Shown here one piece after another: positions 1 through 10,964 of a stretch of DNA of 64,000 nucleotides. Made by a program: the position numbers and the translations under genes. The stretch covers positions 2,198,501-2,262,500 of the forward strand of contig NC_030387.2 in NCBI RefSeq assembly GCF_001625215.2, written 5' to 3'. How positions within the stretch are numbered: position 1 is the first letter of the stretch; each line of letters begins with the position of its first letter. The notes under the pieces are model-generated. The model was given only the letters and a program-made list of their open reading frames with translations, was not told where the DNA came from and made no database searches. Source of the DNA: Daucus carota subsp. sativus (lineage: Eukaryota > Streptophyta > Magnoliopsida > Apiales > Apiaceae).

Positions 1-233
1 ATGTCCATTTTAAGTTTAACTTGTCAAATTGACTATAGTTCGACTGAAATTTATATTTATTATATAATTGAAAAAACTAATAAAAATTATATCATTAGAT
101 TGTCTACTTTAATATGTTATTTTCGGGTTTTAAAAATAATGAATAGGTAATTTAATTGTAATGTTTAGTCAAAAATTGGTCAATTTGACTTCTCGAAAAT
201 CAAAATGGATAGGTAAGAGGGGGACGGAGGTAG
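1..233. mobile_element. Stowaway-type MITE (left end outside window) in intron 3 of EXPB copy 1
   Basis: This is the inner and right part of the insertion seen complete at 14831-15079. It ends in a G-rich terminus (gggacggaggtag) followed by TA, the target dinucleotide used by Tc1/mariner-type Stowaway elements. It shares nearly its whole sequence with the copy in EXPB copy 3, so the insertion predates the duplication that produced copies 1 and 3. Copies 2, 4 and 5 lack it. Confidence 0.7.
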
Positions 234-258
234 TAAAAGATATTGTGGTTTTCAATAC

Positions 259-892
259 CTTTTAAATTGGATATCAACTTGTCCTCGTTGGCGGAGATTA
301 TGTTCTTGTCCAGGTTTAGCCATTGCCCCGAAAGCATGGCCACTCAGGTCAAAATGAAATGGCACATTGTTACAGGCTCCAGGACATTCATCTGTGATAG
401 TCACAGTGATTGGTTGGCCCGAGCATTGTTCAGCTGAGCATTGCACCTGCATATATAATTATTCTGTTCATGTCAATATAATCATGTTGGATTCGATGTA
501 AGAAGAAGAAATTGATGTTAGTTTACCTGAAAACACTGACCACAGCCATGTCCTGAGAGGAAGATCTTGGCATTTCCGGCAGATATCATGCCTGAATATG
601 GGGGTTGTCCGACATCTGTGTCAAATCCGCAGGCTCCTCCTATGTTCATATCATAATTAATAAATAAGCAAAGGGTCTCACAAATATATGTTGATGTTTA
701 AAAATATAGTGTTATTACGAAATTATTGAAATTGAATTTATTACCACTTCCAGGGCCATCAGGAGGTCCGTACCATGTAGCCAAACCAGGTGCAAAACCC
801 TGTCCAAAGCTCAGGGAAATCTGCATACAAATTACTGATAAGTTGATCACTAGAATAGAAATAGGTGTATCATAATAAAGATTAAGGGCCAT
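259..892 (-). CDS. Beta-expansin copy 1, partial (exons 1-3; exon 4 lies beyond the left edge)
   Basis: Beta-expansins are secreted proteins that loosen plant cell walls without hydrolysing them. Exons read 892-745, 639-527 and 446-259 with GT-AG borders and matching phases. Exon 1 holds a signal peptide ending near SFGQG, then the ATWYG segment. Exons 2-3 hold the double-psi beta-barrel domain, with GGACGF, GCGQC, TDECPGACN and the HFDLSG motif typical of expansins. The missing exon 4 would encode the C-terminal wall-binding domain (CBM63). The ATG at 892 is chosen because it is conserved in all five copies; the longer frame upstream has only GTG. No break is visible in the three exons present. 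The third intron carries a Stowaway MITE. Nearest relative is copy 3. Confidence 0.88.
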
Positions 893-1130
893 TGTTTTAT
901 GTATCCGATCCACTTATAACTAGGCTTGAGTTGCAAAATGAGTAAAAATAGCCAAACTCAAGTGGAGCGATGAGTTGATATTGTGATATTGGATGATGAC
1001 ATTTGTATGCAAATATGAATACATATATATAGAGTTTATTTCGTTAAAAAGTAAATGCATACGGTTACAGCATTTTAGGATAATGCTAGTAATATTAATT
1101 AATAGGTATATTATTCAATTGAAATTTTAA
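893..1130 (-). promoter_or_regulatory. EXPB copy 1 promoter region
   Basis: On the minus strand a TATA-like run (CTATATATATA) lies near 1022-1032, about 130 bp before the ATG. Between it and the gene is a conserved ATTTGCATAC/ATGCAAAT-like motif and a stretch (ACTCAAGTGGAGCGATGA on the plus strand near 957-975) found before all five copies. Retention in every copy suggests function or simply recent duplication. Confidence 0.45.
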
Positions 1131-1530
1131 AAGATTTTTATTTATGAAATCTAAATGTATTCAATTCGGATTTTAAAAAATTTATGAGGATCTTGAGATA
1201 TTCAATTACGATTTTAAATTATACTACAAAATCTGGTAAAATCCGTTGATATTCAATATGGATATTAAAAATCTATCAAATGTTGACTGAAATTTTTAGT
1301 ACTTTACAAAAATTAAAATGAAGGATTTTATGAGATTGTAGAGTGTATTTTAAGATATTTGAAATCCCACCGAAATCAATGAGATTTTAAAATATTTTGT
1401 TTAAGTCCTAAACGCTCATCAACTCTGCTACATTTTATCAAGAATTTATGTAATATCAAAATCAGATACAAGTCATTAAAATTTATATACTATATAAAAT
1501 TTATTAAAATATCAGTTGAATATATAAATT
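1131..1530. repeat. AT-rich dispersed repeat of the EXPB blocks
   Basis: A ~400-bp AT-rich block that recurs upstream of EXPB copies 3 (about 15970-16360), 2 (9236-9970, broken up) and 5 (44975-45390), and in inverted orientation beside copy 4 (23215-23590). Its ends are rich in ATTCAATT...GATTTTAA motifs. It may be a degenerate non-autonomous DNA element; no target duplication is clear. Confidence 0.5.
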
Positions 1531-3855
1531 ATAACTCATATTTAAATTAGATAGCTATAGATCTGGATTAGTTAGGGGATAACCGGATAAGTGGTTACAA
1601 ATCAATGCGGTAATAATTAACTAGAGATTGAGCATAATTAATGAAAGGACTTTTTGTTTACGTGCCTCGGATAAATATAATGAATGGTATTTAAATTTCA
1701 AAGATTAGTGCATCACCAGCTAAATTAAAATTTTAATTGAAAACATATACAAAAATACTAATTAAAAATTATAAGGTTCACCTCCAACTATATATACATT
1801 TTTCTTTGCTACTACATTTGTCAAAACTAGAGAGGTTATCTTATCTCTTACCACATAATATATGTCATTCAAATTTTTTTAAATGATATATATATATATA
1901 GCTTCTCTTTCAGGATCCAACTAAAAAATAACCTAGTAACTCTTATAAGAGTTAAAAAAGACAAGGCACGAAAGACGGATGCATGAGCTAGCCAAAAAAA
2001 AAAACACGGCTATTTAGACACGACTATTAAAGTGTCTTTGTGATGAAATTGTAAGAATTTTTATTGATAAGTTTGTGAGAATCTGATTCAAAGAATCTGG
2101 AAAGTAAAATTGAATATATGAAATGTGGGAGCAATATTTTTTCTTAAAGATAGAAAATTCAAAAGTCGATGCTAGTAAATTTTGTAAAGAAATTATGAAT
2201 AGAAATTTGTTGACATATTATATGTGCAAGTGGTCGGAATTTCGATAATTTTTGTGTGTAATCGATTGACGTGACTTAACATATTTAGTGAGGCTTGTAA
2301 CGAGATAAGGTAAAAAATTATTATGATGAGCTTGAAGAGTACATTATATAAATTAGTTAGTAGGCAGACATGCCTTAATTTATTGATTAATATGGTTTAG
2401 GTATCAAAGATGCTACTAATAATTTAATTTGGGGAAATCAGTTTAATTTTGTTGAAATTGAAAGTAAGAGGAAAATGTGAAAAATGATTTTTCACTAGTG
2501 TTATGCTTAAATGTTTTTGACGAAAAATAGATTCGTACAACTAATTACTGTGACTTAAAATATCAACTGATGAAAATTCGAACACTACTCGGGTAACAAG
2601 TAGTAGATTTAAATTGGAGAAATTAAATAGACCATGTGAAAGGTGGGAGTTGTAAAATAGATATTTGATAATGAAAAAAGTCAAATGGGAGATGTTGTAT
2701 TTGACTTATTTTTATCAAATATAATATTAGAATCAAATACACTATAATGTATTTATAAGTTACAAATAGTTATATTTTATATATTTATTTATCTTGTGAG
2801 TTACATATCAAATGAGTTAATAACATTGATTTTCATTTAAGCAGAATTATTTTGGGCAGTTATGTTTGGGGGTGGAGATAATCTCCATAAGAAAGGAGCA
2901 CTAGGTAAGATAAATGGTTGCTTGTTCAATATCTTTCCAGAACTCCGAAAATATCTTCATCCGTTTTATTCTAAATATTATTCACACTTGTAAGTATATA
3001 ATATATATATTCAGTTTCCAACAAAAATTTATTAGAGAGAATTACACGATAGTTAGTGATATATCATTACAGTTATAAGATATACGGTCCTCCAAATGGA
3101 TTACACTATTGTTATAATTAATAAAAGAAAATAAATTTTTTTTCATCAACCAACTTGTTAGATTTTGTAAAACCTACCACTTAACTAGAATTAGAACAAT
3201 AATCTCTTATAAATTTAGCTATTACTATCTCACAAATTTAGTAACTAGACTATTCAGATTAATTCCTATATCTCAGGAGTTGAATAAAACTATACTATTC
3301 AAAATCCATTATTCCTTGAGGAGTTTAATAACTATAATATGCACTATCCATAGATTATATTAAATATCTTCATGATTATATTAAAAATCTTCATGATATA
3401 CATTTAACAAGAATGATATTAATTATTAATTTCAGCTGAGCACATAATATCAATTTAAGAGAATATATATTAGACAAAATAGTATTTTGTAATATACATG
3501 TTGTGCTAATGCAAAAGATATAAATTATGAATATATATATGTGTGTGTGTTTGTTTGTGTGTCGCGCAACCGATTATTTGCTTAATAAAATTAATATAAT
3601 CCTTTACATTACATACACACACATATAAGAAAATTTAATGAAATTGGTGTGATTTCAAATTTATTCAATTGTTGGAATATTTCCTTGATGCATGAATAGC
3701 TAACTTCATGTATTTAGAAGTTTCATGTGTCATAAATTAATTATTGTGATTGGAAAAATGCTTGGTGCACGTAAATGTGTACAAAATTTTGTACACATGT
3801 AGTGGGTTTTGAATATTGGAAAGGCCCCCTTATTTACACCAACAACTCTAATTAA
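1531..3855. other. Intergenic region between EXPB copies 1 and 2
   Basis: No gene seen. 1531-1910 matches the far upstream flank of copies 3 and 5. About 2030-2500 matches 41575-42055 (flank of copy 5), and looks like decayed retrotransposon sequence. About 3180-3660 is the 3' flank shared with copies 3 (13640-14200) and 4 (20515-20800). A TG/TA microsatellite lies at 3530-3560. Confidence 0.6.
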
Positions 3856-3865
3856 AACTCACCAC

Positions 3866-4262
3866 TAGTGCTGTAATCCGATCCGGGCAGCTCGCGAGCT
3901 CGCCCGGCTCGAACTCGTTTTGATGGGTTCGGCTCGGCTCATTTAGTTAAACGAGCTCGAGTCCGGGCAGACGTTTTGGCTCGTTTCGTTAAATGAGCTG
4001 GCTCGGCTCGATTCGTGAAAATTAACGAGTCGGATTCGGGTAGCGTTTTAGGCTCGATTTAGTGTTAAATTAAACGAGCCGGCTCGCCCGACTCGTTAAA
4101 CTCGGCTCGTTTAGCTAAACGAGCCAGCTCGACTCGACTCGTGAAAATAAACGAGTCGAGTTCGGGCAAAGATTTAGGCTCGTTTCTTAAAGGAGTCGGC
4201 TCGGCTCGACTAAATAACACTCGGCTCGAAACTCGGCTCGCCCGGACCGAATAACAGCCCTA
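3866..4262. mobile_element. hAT-type MITE, GCTCG-rich family
   Basis: A 397-bp element with terminal inverted repeats (TAGTGCTGTAATCCG at the left, TAGGGCTGTTATTCGG on the opposite strand at the right). It is flanked by a perfect 8-bp target duplication CTCACCAC (3858-3865 and 4263-4270), the hallmark of hAT insertion. The interior is a strikingly repetitive series of GGCTCG / GAGCCG / AACGAG words that can fold on itself. It carries no coding sequence. It is related in style to the element at 63041-63638. Confidence 0.85.
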
Positions 4263-4270
4263 CTCACCAC

Positions 4271-4515
4271 ATCAATTCATTATGTACAAATTTTCTCTGT
4301 ACATAATTTTGTGCACTTTGAGTACGAGTTGGGGAAAATCGCAAAAACACAGAGAAAAGTAAATTCATCGGACTTAAAACTTAAAAGAAAGATCAATCAG
4401 CTTCATCTTTTTTTTTTAATGAATTTAATAATGTCGTAACAATGTTTTAATCGTGCCATAAATATGGGATCCTATTCCTAACTGGGCATTAGGGGATCAT
4501 AAGCTAATCAGAAAC
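4271..4515. other. EXPB copy 2 3' flank
   Basis: AT-rich 3' flank and presumed 3' UTR, similar to the segments just downstream of copies 3, 4 and 5. No gene seen. Confidence 0.5.
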
Positions 4516-5489
4516 TCAAAAATTGGCATTTGAAATATATCGTGCCCCCTTAACCCATTTCGCTGGAACTGCGTTATCAACTTCAATAGATTTCCCGGAC
4601 GAGGTAGTAATTCTGAAGGAGAGTGGGCCTTGAGTTGCACGGTTAATGTTAGCACTCCATGTTGCACCCCAGGATTGTTTCATTGGAATCCAGCCAGAAT
4701 TTGCGGGTTTGAGCTGCATAGAGCCAATGTCACCGTCTCCATTGATGCTTTCAACTGCACACGCAAAATAGTTTGGGTTGATACCTTTGTCGATTTTGAA
4801 TGCGATTTTTGCACCCTGATAATTGCATGGCACCCTGAAAAAACATTAAAAAAATTAGACAAAACTGAAAAAATATTTACAAATTAAAAGATATTGTGGT
4901 TTTCGATACCTTCTGAATTGGATATCGACTCGTCCTCCACTACACCAAAATTGACTAAAAGCGACCAACTAAAAGCCACCAACAATAAAAGCCACCATTA
5001 TAGGTCGCTTTTAGTAAGAATACAAATTTTAATTGACTGAGTAGTAAAAGCGACCGTTAATGGTAGCTTTTGTGTGTGGTAGCTTTTGTTTGGTCGCTTT
5101 TAAATACAAAAGCGACCAATAATGTTCTGCGGTCGCTTTTAATTTTTTTTAGTAAAAGCGGGAAGATTCCCGCCAACCAATAACACTAATTTCTGTATGT
5201 GGTAGCTTTTGTTTGGTCGCTTTTAAATACAAAAGCGACCAACAATTGTATGTGGTGACTTTTAATTTTCTGAATAGTAATTATAATATAAATATGATAA
5301 TTCTACTTTAGTCATTTACGATGATTTTCAGATTGATTTCAGTTACAACTAAAATAATAATTAATGAAATATAAATTATTTTTAAAAATTGAGATAAAAT
5401 TGTGATTTAAATTGTGAAAATTGTGCATATGTTTTTTAAAATAAATATCAAAAACTATTTTTTTATTCTTTGTAAGAAAAAAAATTCAA

Positions 5490-6400
5490 GATACATTTAA
5501 AATTTATTGAAATTTTAGAAATATGACTAAAATATATCGATCTTGACATCTATATGTTAAGATCACTGATAATTATTTCAAAAAATTCAAACTGCCAAAT
5601 CAAGAGTATACACCATTTCTACGTAATAGTCAAATTATCATTTGACTGTTAAAATCTCAAATCATATAAATTTAATATTTGTTGAAATTTTAAGAATATG
5701 ACTAATTAAAATATGTCGAATCTTGACATCTATAAGGTTGGATCGTCGATAATTATTTTTTAAAAATTAAAACTATCAAATCAGGAGTATACACCATTCA
5801 GATGCAATAATCAAATTATCAGCTTATTGTTAAAATCTCAAATCTTATAAATTTAAGATTTATTGAAATTTTAGAAATATGACTAAAATATATACATATT
5901 CACATCTATAAGGTTGGATGATTGATAATTATTTTTAATAAAACATAAACTACCAAATCACGAGTATACACCATCTAGATGTACAATAGTCAAATTATCA
6001 GTTAACTGTTAAAATTTAATATCATATAAATTTAATATTTATTGAAATTTTTGGATGACTAAAATATATGGACCTTCACATCTATAAGGCTCGATCATCA
6101 ATAATTATTGTTAAAAAAATTCAAACTATTAGAGAAGGAGTATACACATTTTAGATGTAATAGTCAAATTATCAGTTGATAGTTAATATTTCAAATCATA
6201 TAAATTTGCTATTTATTGAAATATTAAGAGTATGACTAAAATATATAGATCTTAACATTTATAATGTTGGAAGATCGATAATTTATTTTTTTTTAAAATT
6301 CAAACTAGCAAACTAGAAATATAAGTATACACAATTTAGATGTAATAGTCAAATTATCAGTAGTTGACATTTTTAATAAATTTGAAAATTTAAGTAAAAT
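5490..6400. repeat. Tandem array, ~177-bp unit, about five copies
   Basis: Units begin with TTGAAATTTTAGAAATATGAC-like words at about 5509, 5684, 5865, 6044 and 6218, giving periods of 174-181 bp. Each unit repeats GACATCTATAAGGTTGGATC, GAGTATACACCATT and CAAATTATCAG-like words in the same order. Units have diverged, so the array is not very recent. It lies inside the CACTA element. Confidence 0.8.
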
Positions 6401-7522
6401 ATATTAATCTAGTCATCCATCTTTAGATCCGGGGACTAAACAGTAGTTAGAATCAATTGTTAAATCAAAAATTATATATCAAATCTTGTGATAATTGATT
6501 AAAATTTCATGAAATATATGAATATTTTGGGTATTCAAAAGAAGTTAAACTTTTTTTTATTAAAGATAACTTATTTATAAACATTGTGTTGGAGTTATTA
6601 AAATATTAATATAAAAAGTTTGCCATTTTTTAAAATATTATATTAGTGGGGTTCTAAAAGTACTCAAGAAAACTTTAAGATTCATAAAAATCTTCAACTC
6701 AAAAACACAACAACTTTTATATCCCTTATATTTCTCAGAATTTCTCTTACAATATCTCTCTCGCTCTCTGTCTCAGAACCTCTCAGACAAAAACACATTC
6801 TCCATCCCGCCTATGGCACCCGCAGACGTCACCCCCCATCGTCCTCCGCCTCCTCTTCCAATCTGAACTCTTCTCTCTCCCTATGCTCCTCCTATGCCCT
6901 TAAAACTCACCAAAACGAAATCGTCATCCCCAAAATCGACCGTCCCGTTTTTAATGAATCCTCCACGGCTGCGATTTTAGTTTCTAGAAGTAGGGTTTGA
7001 GATGGGTATAGCCGTAGATTGTTTTCAGTAAGCAATTTATAGGCTGCAACCTGTTCGATGTTTTGTCTCAGAGAATCAGGGGTTTAAATTGGGGCGTTTT
7101 CAGAATTAGGGTTTTATTCCGCTTTTATCTGGTATGACTTCGATTTTAGGCTTTGATTGGTCGATTTACATGATTTTATAAGTTATGTGGCTTCGATTAT
7201 GATGTTTTTACAATTAGGGTTTCGTATGTTTTATACGGGTTTCATGTTCATGTTTCGATTTGTTGATTTCTTATTTTCGTGTTTGTCAAATTGTTATTTG
7301 TGTGGATTTCGTATTTGTAGATTGTGTGTCAGAATGTGTATGTGTGTATGTAATCCCCTGTTTTTTTTCTTCATTTTTTAAGGTTTGAATTTCAAAATTA
7401 CACCTTACAAGAAGGTCTATGTTTAATGTTGAGTTCTTGAGGTCAAATTGTGATAATTTTTACTTTTTATACAAGTATTGTTGTTTGTATTAGAATTTAA
7501 TTTGGGATTAATCTTATTGCAG

Positions 7523-7645
7523 GGGCTGCTTAATTCACTTGACTTTATAATTAACACTGCATCCGGAGATATTCCTTTCGATCAGTGCTTATCTCTTCTC
7601 AAGACAGGGGGTGTGCTTTCCTTAGTGGGTTTCCCAAGTGACTAA
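7523..7645 (+). pseudogene. Captured cinnamyl-alcohol-dehydrogenase exon fragment
   Basis: After a good splice acceptor (TTATTGCAG at 7514-7522) a short frame from 7535 reads SLDFIINTASGDIPF, then DQCLSLLKTGG and VLSLVGFPSD before a stop. This matches the NADP-binding (Rossmann) half of plant cinnamyl alcohol dehydrogenases of the CAD1 type, a zinc alcohol dehydrogenase family of lignin and related pathways. Only one exon is seen, far too little for an enzyme. It sits inside a CACTA element, so it is a transduplicated host fragment. About 200 bp after the stop look like UTR-type sequence. Confidence 0.72.
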
Positions 7646-8781
7646 GTTGTCTAAAGCTAATAATAAAGCAAAGGAGGAAACTGTGTTATTACTGTGAATT
7701 ATTTACGGATTATGACAACTTCCCCTCCCCAGTATATGGATATATGGCTTATTTGAATGGTTGGATGATTTGTATGAGTTGTGCACTAAACTAAACAGGG
7801 GTAGGAACAACGAGAAAATTCTGGTTTTTTTTTCAAAAATAGCCATATAAAAGCGACCGAAAAGAATTGTGGTCGCTTTTCAAATTCCACCAATATTGGT
7901 AGAATTTATTTTGAAAGGGCGGGAAATTCAAAATAAGGCCAAAAATTTGAACTGGTTTAAAGTAATTTATTTTTTAACAAAAACGACCAGCAAAGTGGTA
8001 GCTTTTATATAAAAGCGACCGAAATCAATAAAAGCGACCCTCTTCAAAGCTACCAACCATTTCCGGTCGCTTTTGCTTAAAAACGACCATATATGGTCGC
8101 TTTTAAATAAAAGCTACCAAATTTCGTTGGTCGCTTTTAGTCATTTTTCTTGTAGTGCTCGTTGGCGGAGATTATTTTCTTGTCCAGGTTTAGCCATTGC
8201 CCCGAAAGCATGTCCACTCAAGTCGAAATGAAATGGTACATCGTCACAATGTCCAGGACATTCATCTGTGATGGTTACAGTGATTGGTTTGCCCGAGCAT
8301 AGGTCAGCTGAGCATTGCATCTGCATATATAATTAATATGTCCTTGTCAATTAATATAAATAATTAATAATAATGCTGGATTCGATATAAGAAGAAGAAA
8401 TTGATGTTAGTTTACCTGAAAACACTGACCACAGCCATGTCCTTTGAGGAAGATCTTGGCATTGCCGGCAGATATCATGCCTGAGTATGGAGGTTGTCCC
8501 ACATCTGTGTCAAATCCGCAAGCTCCTCCTATATTCATATCATAATTAATAAAAAAACAAAGGGTTTCACACAAATATGTCGATGTTTAAAAACATAGTG
8601 TTATTACGAAATTATTAAAATTCAGTTTATTACCACTTCCAGGGCCATTAGCAGGTCCATACCATGTAGCCAAACCAGGTGCAAAACCCTGTCCAAAGCT
8701 CAGGGAAATCTGCATAAAAATTACTGATAAGTTGATCACTAGAATAGAAATGGGTATATCATATTTGAGATTAAGGGCCAT

Positions 8782-8950
8782 TGTTTTATGTATCTGATCC
8801 GCTTATAACTAAGCTTGAGTTGCAAAATGAGTAAAAACAGCCAAACTCAAGTGGAGCGATGAATTGATAATGTGGTATTGGATGATGAAGCAATTTGCAT
8901 GCAAATATGAATGATATATATAGAGTTTATTTGGTTAACAAGTAAATGCA
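8782..8950 (-). promoter_or_regulatory. EXPB copy 2 promoter region
   Basis: On the minus strand a TATA-like CTATATATATC lies near 8907-8920, about 130 bp before the start codon, preceded by the minisatellite at 8960-9520. Same arrangement as copy 5. Confidence 0.4.
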
Positions 8951-9520
8951 TACAGTTACCATATTTTAGGAATTTTAGGATTATGCTAGTAGTATTAATT
9001 AATTGGGAATTTATGCGGTGATCACATTTTAAGAATTTTAGGATTTTTATATTAGGTAATTGGAATTTTAGGATTTTGCAGTCACCACATTTTAGGAATT
9101 TTAGGATTGTGCTAGTAGTATTAATTAATTGGGATTTTATGCAGTTACCACATTTTAAGAATTTTAGGGTTTTATATTGGGTAATTGGAATTTTCGGATT
9201 ATGCAGTTACCACATTTTAGGAATTTTAGGATTTTATATTTTATTTATGAAATGCAAGTGTGTTCAATTCAGATTTGAAAAAAATTATGACAATCTTGAG
9301 ATATTCAATTATGATTTTAAAGTATGTTGCAAAATTTGGTACTATTTAAACATGATTTTAAATTATATTTTAAAATTGGATATTTTAGGATTTTTATATT
9401 GGGTAATTGGAATTTTAGGATTATGTAGTCACCACATTTTTGAAATTTTAGGATTGTGCTAGTAGTATTAATTAATTGGGATTTTATGCAGTTACCACAA
9501 TTTAGGAATTTTAGGATTAT
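8951..9520. repeat. Minisatellite of TTTTAGGAATTTTAGGAT units, upstream of EXPB copy 2
   Basis: Irregular tandem copies of a composite unit: GCAGTTACCACATTTTAGG, AATTTTAGGATT, then GTAGTATTAATTAATTGGG or TATTGGGTAATTGGAATT. A 128-aa open frame across it (9076-9462) is repeat translation, not a gene. A shorter version lies upstream of copy 5 (43795-44061). Copies 1, 3 and 4 have only the AGGATAATGCTAGTAATATTAATTAAT seed, so the expansion happened in the common ancestor of the copy 2 and copy 5 blocks. Confidence 0.75.
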
Positions 9521-9668
9521 TTATGAAATGCAAGTGTATTCAATTCAGATTTGAAAAAATTTATGACAATCTTGAGATATTCAATTATGATTTTAAATTA
9601 TGTTGCAAAATTTGGTACTATTTAAACATGATTTTAAATTATATTTTAAAATTGGATGATATTCAGTT

Positions 9669-9748
9669 CAGGGTGAGCGAGGGTCGAACCCAGGACCTGG
9701 GACGACAGGGGATAAGTTCTTAACCACTGAGTTATGCAACCGTGCTCA
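9669..9748 (-). repeat. tRNA-derived sequence (SINE head-like)
   Basis: On the minus strand it reads GAGCACGGTTGCATAACTCA and onward, with an A-box-like TAACTCAGTGGTTA (9721-9734) and a B-box-like GGTTCGACCCTCG (9678-9690), the two internal RNA polymerase III promoter elements of tRNA genes. The outer stem pairs poorly, so it is not a convincing functional tRNA. No poly(A) or T-run tail is obvious. It replaces about 35 bp present at the same place in the copy 5 block. Confidence 0.55.
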
Positions 9749-9978
9749 ATGATTTTTTTTAGACTTCATAAAATGATGATTTCGTGAGATTGTTGAGTGT
9801 ATTTTAAAATATTTGAAATTCCACCAAAATCTATGAGATCTTAAGACATTGTGTTTAAGTTGACTATCATCAACCTGAGACATTTTATGACATAAAATCA
9901 AAACTAGATACAATTCATCGAAATCCTTAAATTATATAAAATCTATTAAAATCTCAATTGAACTCTCATAGAATTAAA

Positions 9979-10964
9979 CTATTTGAGAAACCGCGCGTTG
10001 CGGCGGTCTATAGAAATTATATTGGTAACTTAAATTAATATTTGTATAATGAAAAAGAATATACCTGAGACTATATCTGTGATTAATTCGAACACCAATC
10101 ATGTGTTGTATGAATAATATTTTCATGTATACAAAGTGAACTATATAAAAATTAATAACAACAAACATGTTTGATAAAGAAAGCAAATATTATAAAAAAT
10201 AACCAACAAACATATATCAATAACCGTTAATTTATTGATTTTTTTATCCATCAATATCATATACAGACTATATTGTTCTCCAGTTTTTCGATTTGTCGAT
10301 TTGTCGACTCCAACATCCGACAAACTCTTACTTTTGTTGGCCAATCATCTCTATCGCATAGTGTAACTCATTATTATATTAGATGGAGAAGACAAATAAG
10401 CTCAAAAAAATTGTGTGTGTTAAATTTTATGATGTTTAACCTCAATTTATAGCGGTTGATTTGAGAAAAAGACCGGCTTACCAAATTTTTTTTGGTTTTT
10501 GATATACACCTTTTCCTAAAATATGATGATATGTTCAAATTTTGATTTGATTTTCATATATTAAAAAAGGTAGTTTTGAAACTTTCTTCCAATATATCTG
10601 AAACTAAAAAGGTAATTTTTAAATTTGATATTTTTTTTCATCCAAAAATTCCAGATAATTAAATAATCTGAAATAAAATCAGATTGTAATTGAAATATGT
10701 GCATAGAGACTTGTATGCTACTCTTTCCCATAATTAAATAAAATGAAACAAAATCAAATTAAAACTTTCAAGCTACTATATTCCATAAATAATCTGAAAC
10801 AAAATCAGATTCTGAAACTTGCTTCTCATATACCTGAAACTAAAAAAGGTAGTTCTAATTTTTGATACATTTCATCCAAAAATTCCAGAAAATTAGAAAA
10901 ATATAACGGAACGATGTGAAAGGCGCCACCTACACGCCCCTCGCTTCTCCTTTATATAAGTATA
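9979..10964 (-). mobile_element. Non-autonomous Helitron-like element A
   Basis: Read on the minus strand, the 3' end has the hairpin word CCGCCGCAACGCGCGG followed by TTTCTCAAATAG and a T, a slightly decayed form of the Helitron 3' end (hairpin, then CTAG, next to T). The 5' end starts near TATACTTATATAAAGGAG. No terminal inverted repeats or target duplication. No coding sequence. Copy 5 has the uninterrupted site (near 45385). Confidence 0.6.

Larger units (their letters stand above)
4938..8157. mobile_element. Non-autonomous CACTA element carrying a host gene fragment (Pack-CACTA)
   Basis: Termini are CACTACACCAAAA at the left and CACTACAAGAAAAATG on the opposite strand at the right, both running into TGACTAAAAGCGACCAAC. 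A 3-bp target duplication CTC (4935-4937, 8158-8160) lies in the EXPB exon. Subterminal zones (about 4960-5260 and 7850-8140) are packed with AAAGCGACC / GGTCGCTTTT repeats, the kind bound by the accessory transposition protein. No transposase is encoded. The interior holds a ~177-bp tandem repeat array, a pyrimidine-rich leader-like stretch near 6720-6900 and a captured cinnamyl-alcohol-dehydrogenase exon at 7523-7645. Confidence 0.92.
4516..8781 (-). pseudogene. Beta-expansin copy 2, disrupted by a CACTA element in exon 3
   Basis: Exons 8781-8634, 8528-8416, 8320-8158 plus 4937-4910 (one exon split by the insertion), and 4834-4516. Without the insertion and its 3-bp duplication, exon lengths (148, 113, 188, 319 nt) match intact copy 5. 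The split falls after the HFDLSG...GQENNLRQR segment of the barrel domain, so the C-terminal wall-binding domain is cut off by 3.2 kb of transposon. Exon 4 translates identically to copy 5, so inactivation is recent. Unless the whole element is spliced out, which nothing here supports, no full expansin can be made. Confidence 0.9.

Noticed and set aside
7157-7381. 74-codon frame inside the Pack-CACTA
   Set aside because: Phe/Cys-rich, no family resemblance, lies in intron-like T-rich DNA upstream of the captured exon.
9076-9462. 128-codon plus-strand open frame
   Set aside because: It lies wholly within the AATTTTAGGATT minisatellite; the protein is just repeat translation.
9669-9748. A functional tRNA gene
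   Set aside because: A and B boxes are present but the acceptor stem pairs poorly and no convincing anticodon arm or terminator is seen.
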